64,000 nt of DNA. It comes from Bin55 sp965220235. GTDB taxonomy: Bacteria > Pseudomonadota > Gammaproteobacteria > Pseudomonadales > Azotimanducaceae. The stretch spans positions 2,790,001 to 2,854,000 of the forward strand of contig OZ244815.1 of assembly GCA_965220235.1 (NCBI GenBank). The letters are read 5' to 3'. Below are positions 62,794-64,000 of the stretch, in pieces (positions within the stretch are counted from its first letter, which is position 1; each line of letters begins with the position of its first letter). A program made the position numbers and the translations under genes. Below the pieces are notes generated by a model, which was not told the DNA's origin, ran no database searches, and worked only from the letters and a program-made list of their open reading frames with translations.

Positions 62794-64000
62794 CTAAACT
62801 CGACTGAAGATTAGACTGCCATTTGTACCACCGAATCCAAATGAATTCGAGAGGACATGATCAATTTGAGCGTCTCGCGCAGTGTGTGGCACGTAATCTA
62901 AATCACAAGCGGGATCAGGATTATCGAGATTAATCGTAGGGTGGATTCGCTGGTCACGGATGGAGAGTGCACAAAATCCTGCTTCGACTGCGCCAGCTGC
63001 GCCCAAAAGATGACCGATCATCGATTTTGAAGAACTCACCGCAACTTCCGTATCCGCGCCGAAGACTTCCTTTATAGCCACCGTTTCCGCAATGTCACCT
63101 TGCGGTGTCGACGTACCGTGTGCGTTCACGTATTGCACGTCTTCAGCTGCAAGTTCTGCATCTGCTAAAGCGTTCTGCATCGCTGCGACCGCACCGTGTC
63201 CGCTGTCTGGCGGACTCGTTATGTGAAAGGCATCTGCGCTTACGCCAAACCCTTTAACTTCACAGATGATGTCCGCGCCACGCTTCTTCGCGTGTTCGTA
63301 TTCCTCGATTACTAATGCACCAGCACCATCTCCGAGCAAGAAACCATCACGCTCAACATCCCATGGTCGGCTAGCCTTTTCTGGTTCATCGTTCCGCGTT
63401 GACAATGCACGCATCGACGAAAATCCGGCCACGGTCAAGGGCGTCGTGGACCACTCGGAACCACCGACGACCATCGCGTCTGCCTCACCATACTGGATCA
63501 TGCGCGCACCGTAGCCAATATTGTGCGTTCCGGTGGTACATGCGGTGACGATCGCGATATTCGGACCTTGAAAACCATGTTTGATGGAAGCGTTTCCTGC
63601 GATCATGTTGATGACGCTAGAAGGTACAAAAAACGGTGAAACACGTTTTGGTCCACGATCCAGAAGAACGGAGTGTGTATCTTCGATCGTCGTAATGCCG
63701 CCAATGCCAGAACCCATTGCGACACCAATTCGACCGGGGTCCGGTGGGTCAGCGATTCCCGCGTCCGCTACCGCTTGGTCGACGACCGCCATTCCAATTT
63801 GCAGAAATAAATCAAGACGACGCGCTTCGCGTGGATCCATGTATTGACTAGCATCGAAGCCTTTAAGACTTGCGCCGATCTGCACACGATGGCCACTGGC
63901 ATCGAAGGACTCAAGCCGATTGCCACCGCTTACACCATCAAGTGCACTTTTCCAAGACGTTACCGTATCCAGTCCTATTGGCGTAATCAGGCCAATGCCG
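62794..64000 (-). CDS. fabF: 3-oxoacyl-ACP synthase II, start beyond right edge
   Basis: The frame is open to the window end, reading GIGLITPIGLDTV there, so only about ten N-terminal residues are missing. Thiolase-fold triad: Cys in VTACTTGTHN, His in NAHGTSTPQGD and His in SKSMIGHLLGAAG. NSFGFGGTNGSLIF is the usual C-terminus. It elongates acyl-ACP, notably C16:1 to C18:1. No acpP is visible because the edge cuts the operon. pabC, commonly between fabF and mltG, is absent. Confidence 0.97.
   Translation of the reverse strand, partial: GIGLITPIGLDTVTSWKSALDGVSGGNRLESFDASGHRVQIGASLKGFDASQYMDPREARRLDLFLQIGMAVVDQAVADAGIADPPDPGRIGVAMGSGIGGITTIEDTHSVLLDRGPKRVSPFFVPSSVINMIAGNASIKHGFQGPNIAIVTACTTGTHNIGYGARMIQYGEADAMVVGGSEWSTTPLTVAGFSSMRALSTRNDEPEKASRPWDVERDGFLLGDGAGALVIEEYEHAKKRGADIICEVKGFGVSADAFHITSPPDSGHGAVAAMQNALADAELAAEDVQYVNAHGTSTPQGDIAETVAIKEVFGADTEVAVSSSKSMIGHLLGAAGAVEAGFCALSIRDQRIHPTINLDNPDPACDLDYVPHTARDAQIDHVLSNSFGFGGTNGSLIFSRV

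Noticed and set aside
1..64000. CRISPR arrays, prophage modules, integrons or rRNA genes
   Set aside because: No regularly spaced repeats, phage structural genes, integrase or rRNA sequence were seen; the only clear mobile element is the IS1595 unit.

Overview
The window looks like chromosomal DNA of a gammaproteobacterium, with base composition near 50% G+C by eye and probably marine or aquatic. The evidence is gene order: fabF-mltG-tmk-holB, uvrC/pgsA/tRNA-Cys, a TPR-TonB-ExbD-ExbB-TtpC-DUF3450 TonB system, and phoBR-pstSCAB-phoU in one run. No species can be named from the sequence alone. TTG and GTG start codons are frequent.

Layout. 1-5.7 kb: the end of a TonB-dependent receptor translationally coupled to an M20 peptidase, then an HNH nuclease, a SPOR lipoprotein, a GST and a peroxiredoxin. 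5.8-11.3 kb: an EamA transporter; a tRNA-Leu(UAA) gene split by a 212-nt group I intron; a hydantoinase/oxoprolinase pair (hyuA, hyuB); a CHY zinc-finger protein; tRNA-Cys. 11.3-16.2 kb: pgsA, a 560-bp gap with hairpins, a DUF2799 lipoprotein, uvrC and glutaryl-CoA dehydrogenase. 16.2-23.9 kb: a thiamin cluster (thiD, thiE, a ThiE/TenI paralogue, a TPP riboswitch, thiC, thiO, thiS, thiG) with pyrF and riboflavin synthase upstream. 24-29.3 kb: a TonB2-type energy-transduction operon. 29.5-38.9 kb: a dienelactone hydrolase, then the complete phosphate operon phoBR-pstSCAB-phoU behind a recognisable Pho box. 38.9-42.7 kb: SDR, enoyl-CoA hydratase-like protein, HAD hydrolase, ribokinase and a MoaD/ThiS-like protein.

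42.9-54.2 kb is the accessory zone. It holds a secreted YD-repeat (RHS-type) protein with a cysteine-rich, JAB/JAMM-like C-terminus, coupled to a secreted protein of unknown family. Next come two tandem PhoX-type (DUF839) Tat proteins, the second broken by a one-base frameshift. Last is a complete 2,670-bp IS1595-family element with 25-bp terminal inverted repeats and an 8-bp target duplication. It carries a transposase, a small helical protein and a DNA methyltransferase-HNH fusion whose frame is broken at a nine-G tract. Each terminal repeat contains a TTGACA box that appears to drive the adjacent gene as a leaderless message.

54.3-64 kb: a double NTF2-like protein, a three-subunit molybdenum hydroxylase operon, a PepQ-like M24 peptidase, then holB, tmk, mltG and fabF; fabF runs off the right edge.

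The items most worth following are the tRNA-Leu group I intron, the IS1595 element with its possibly phase-variable methyltransferase, and the RHS/JAB plus secreted-partner pair.
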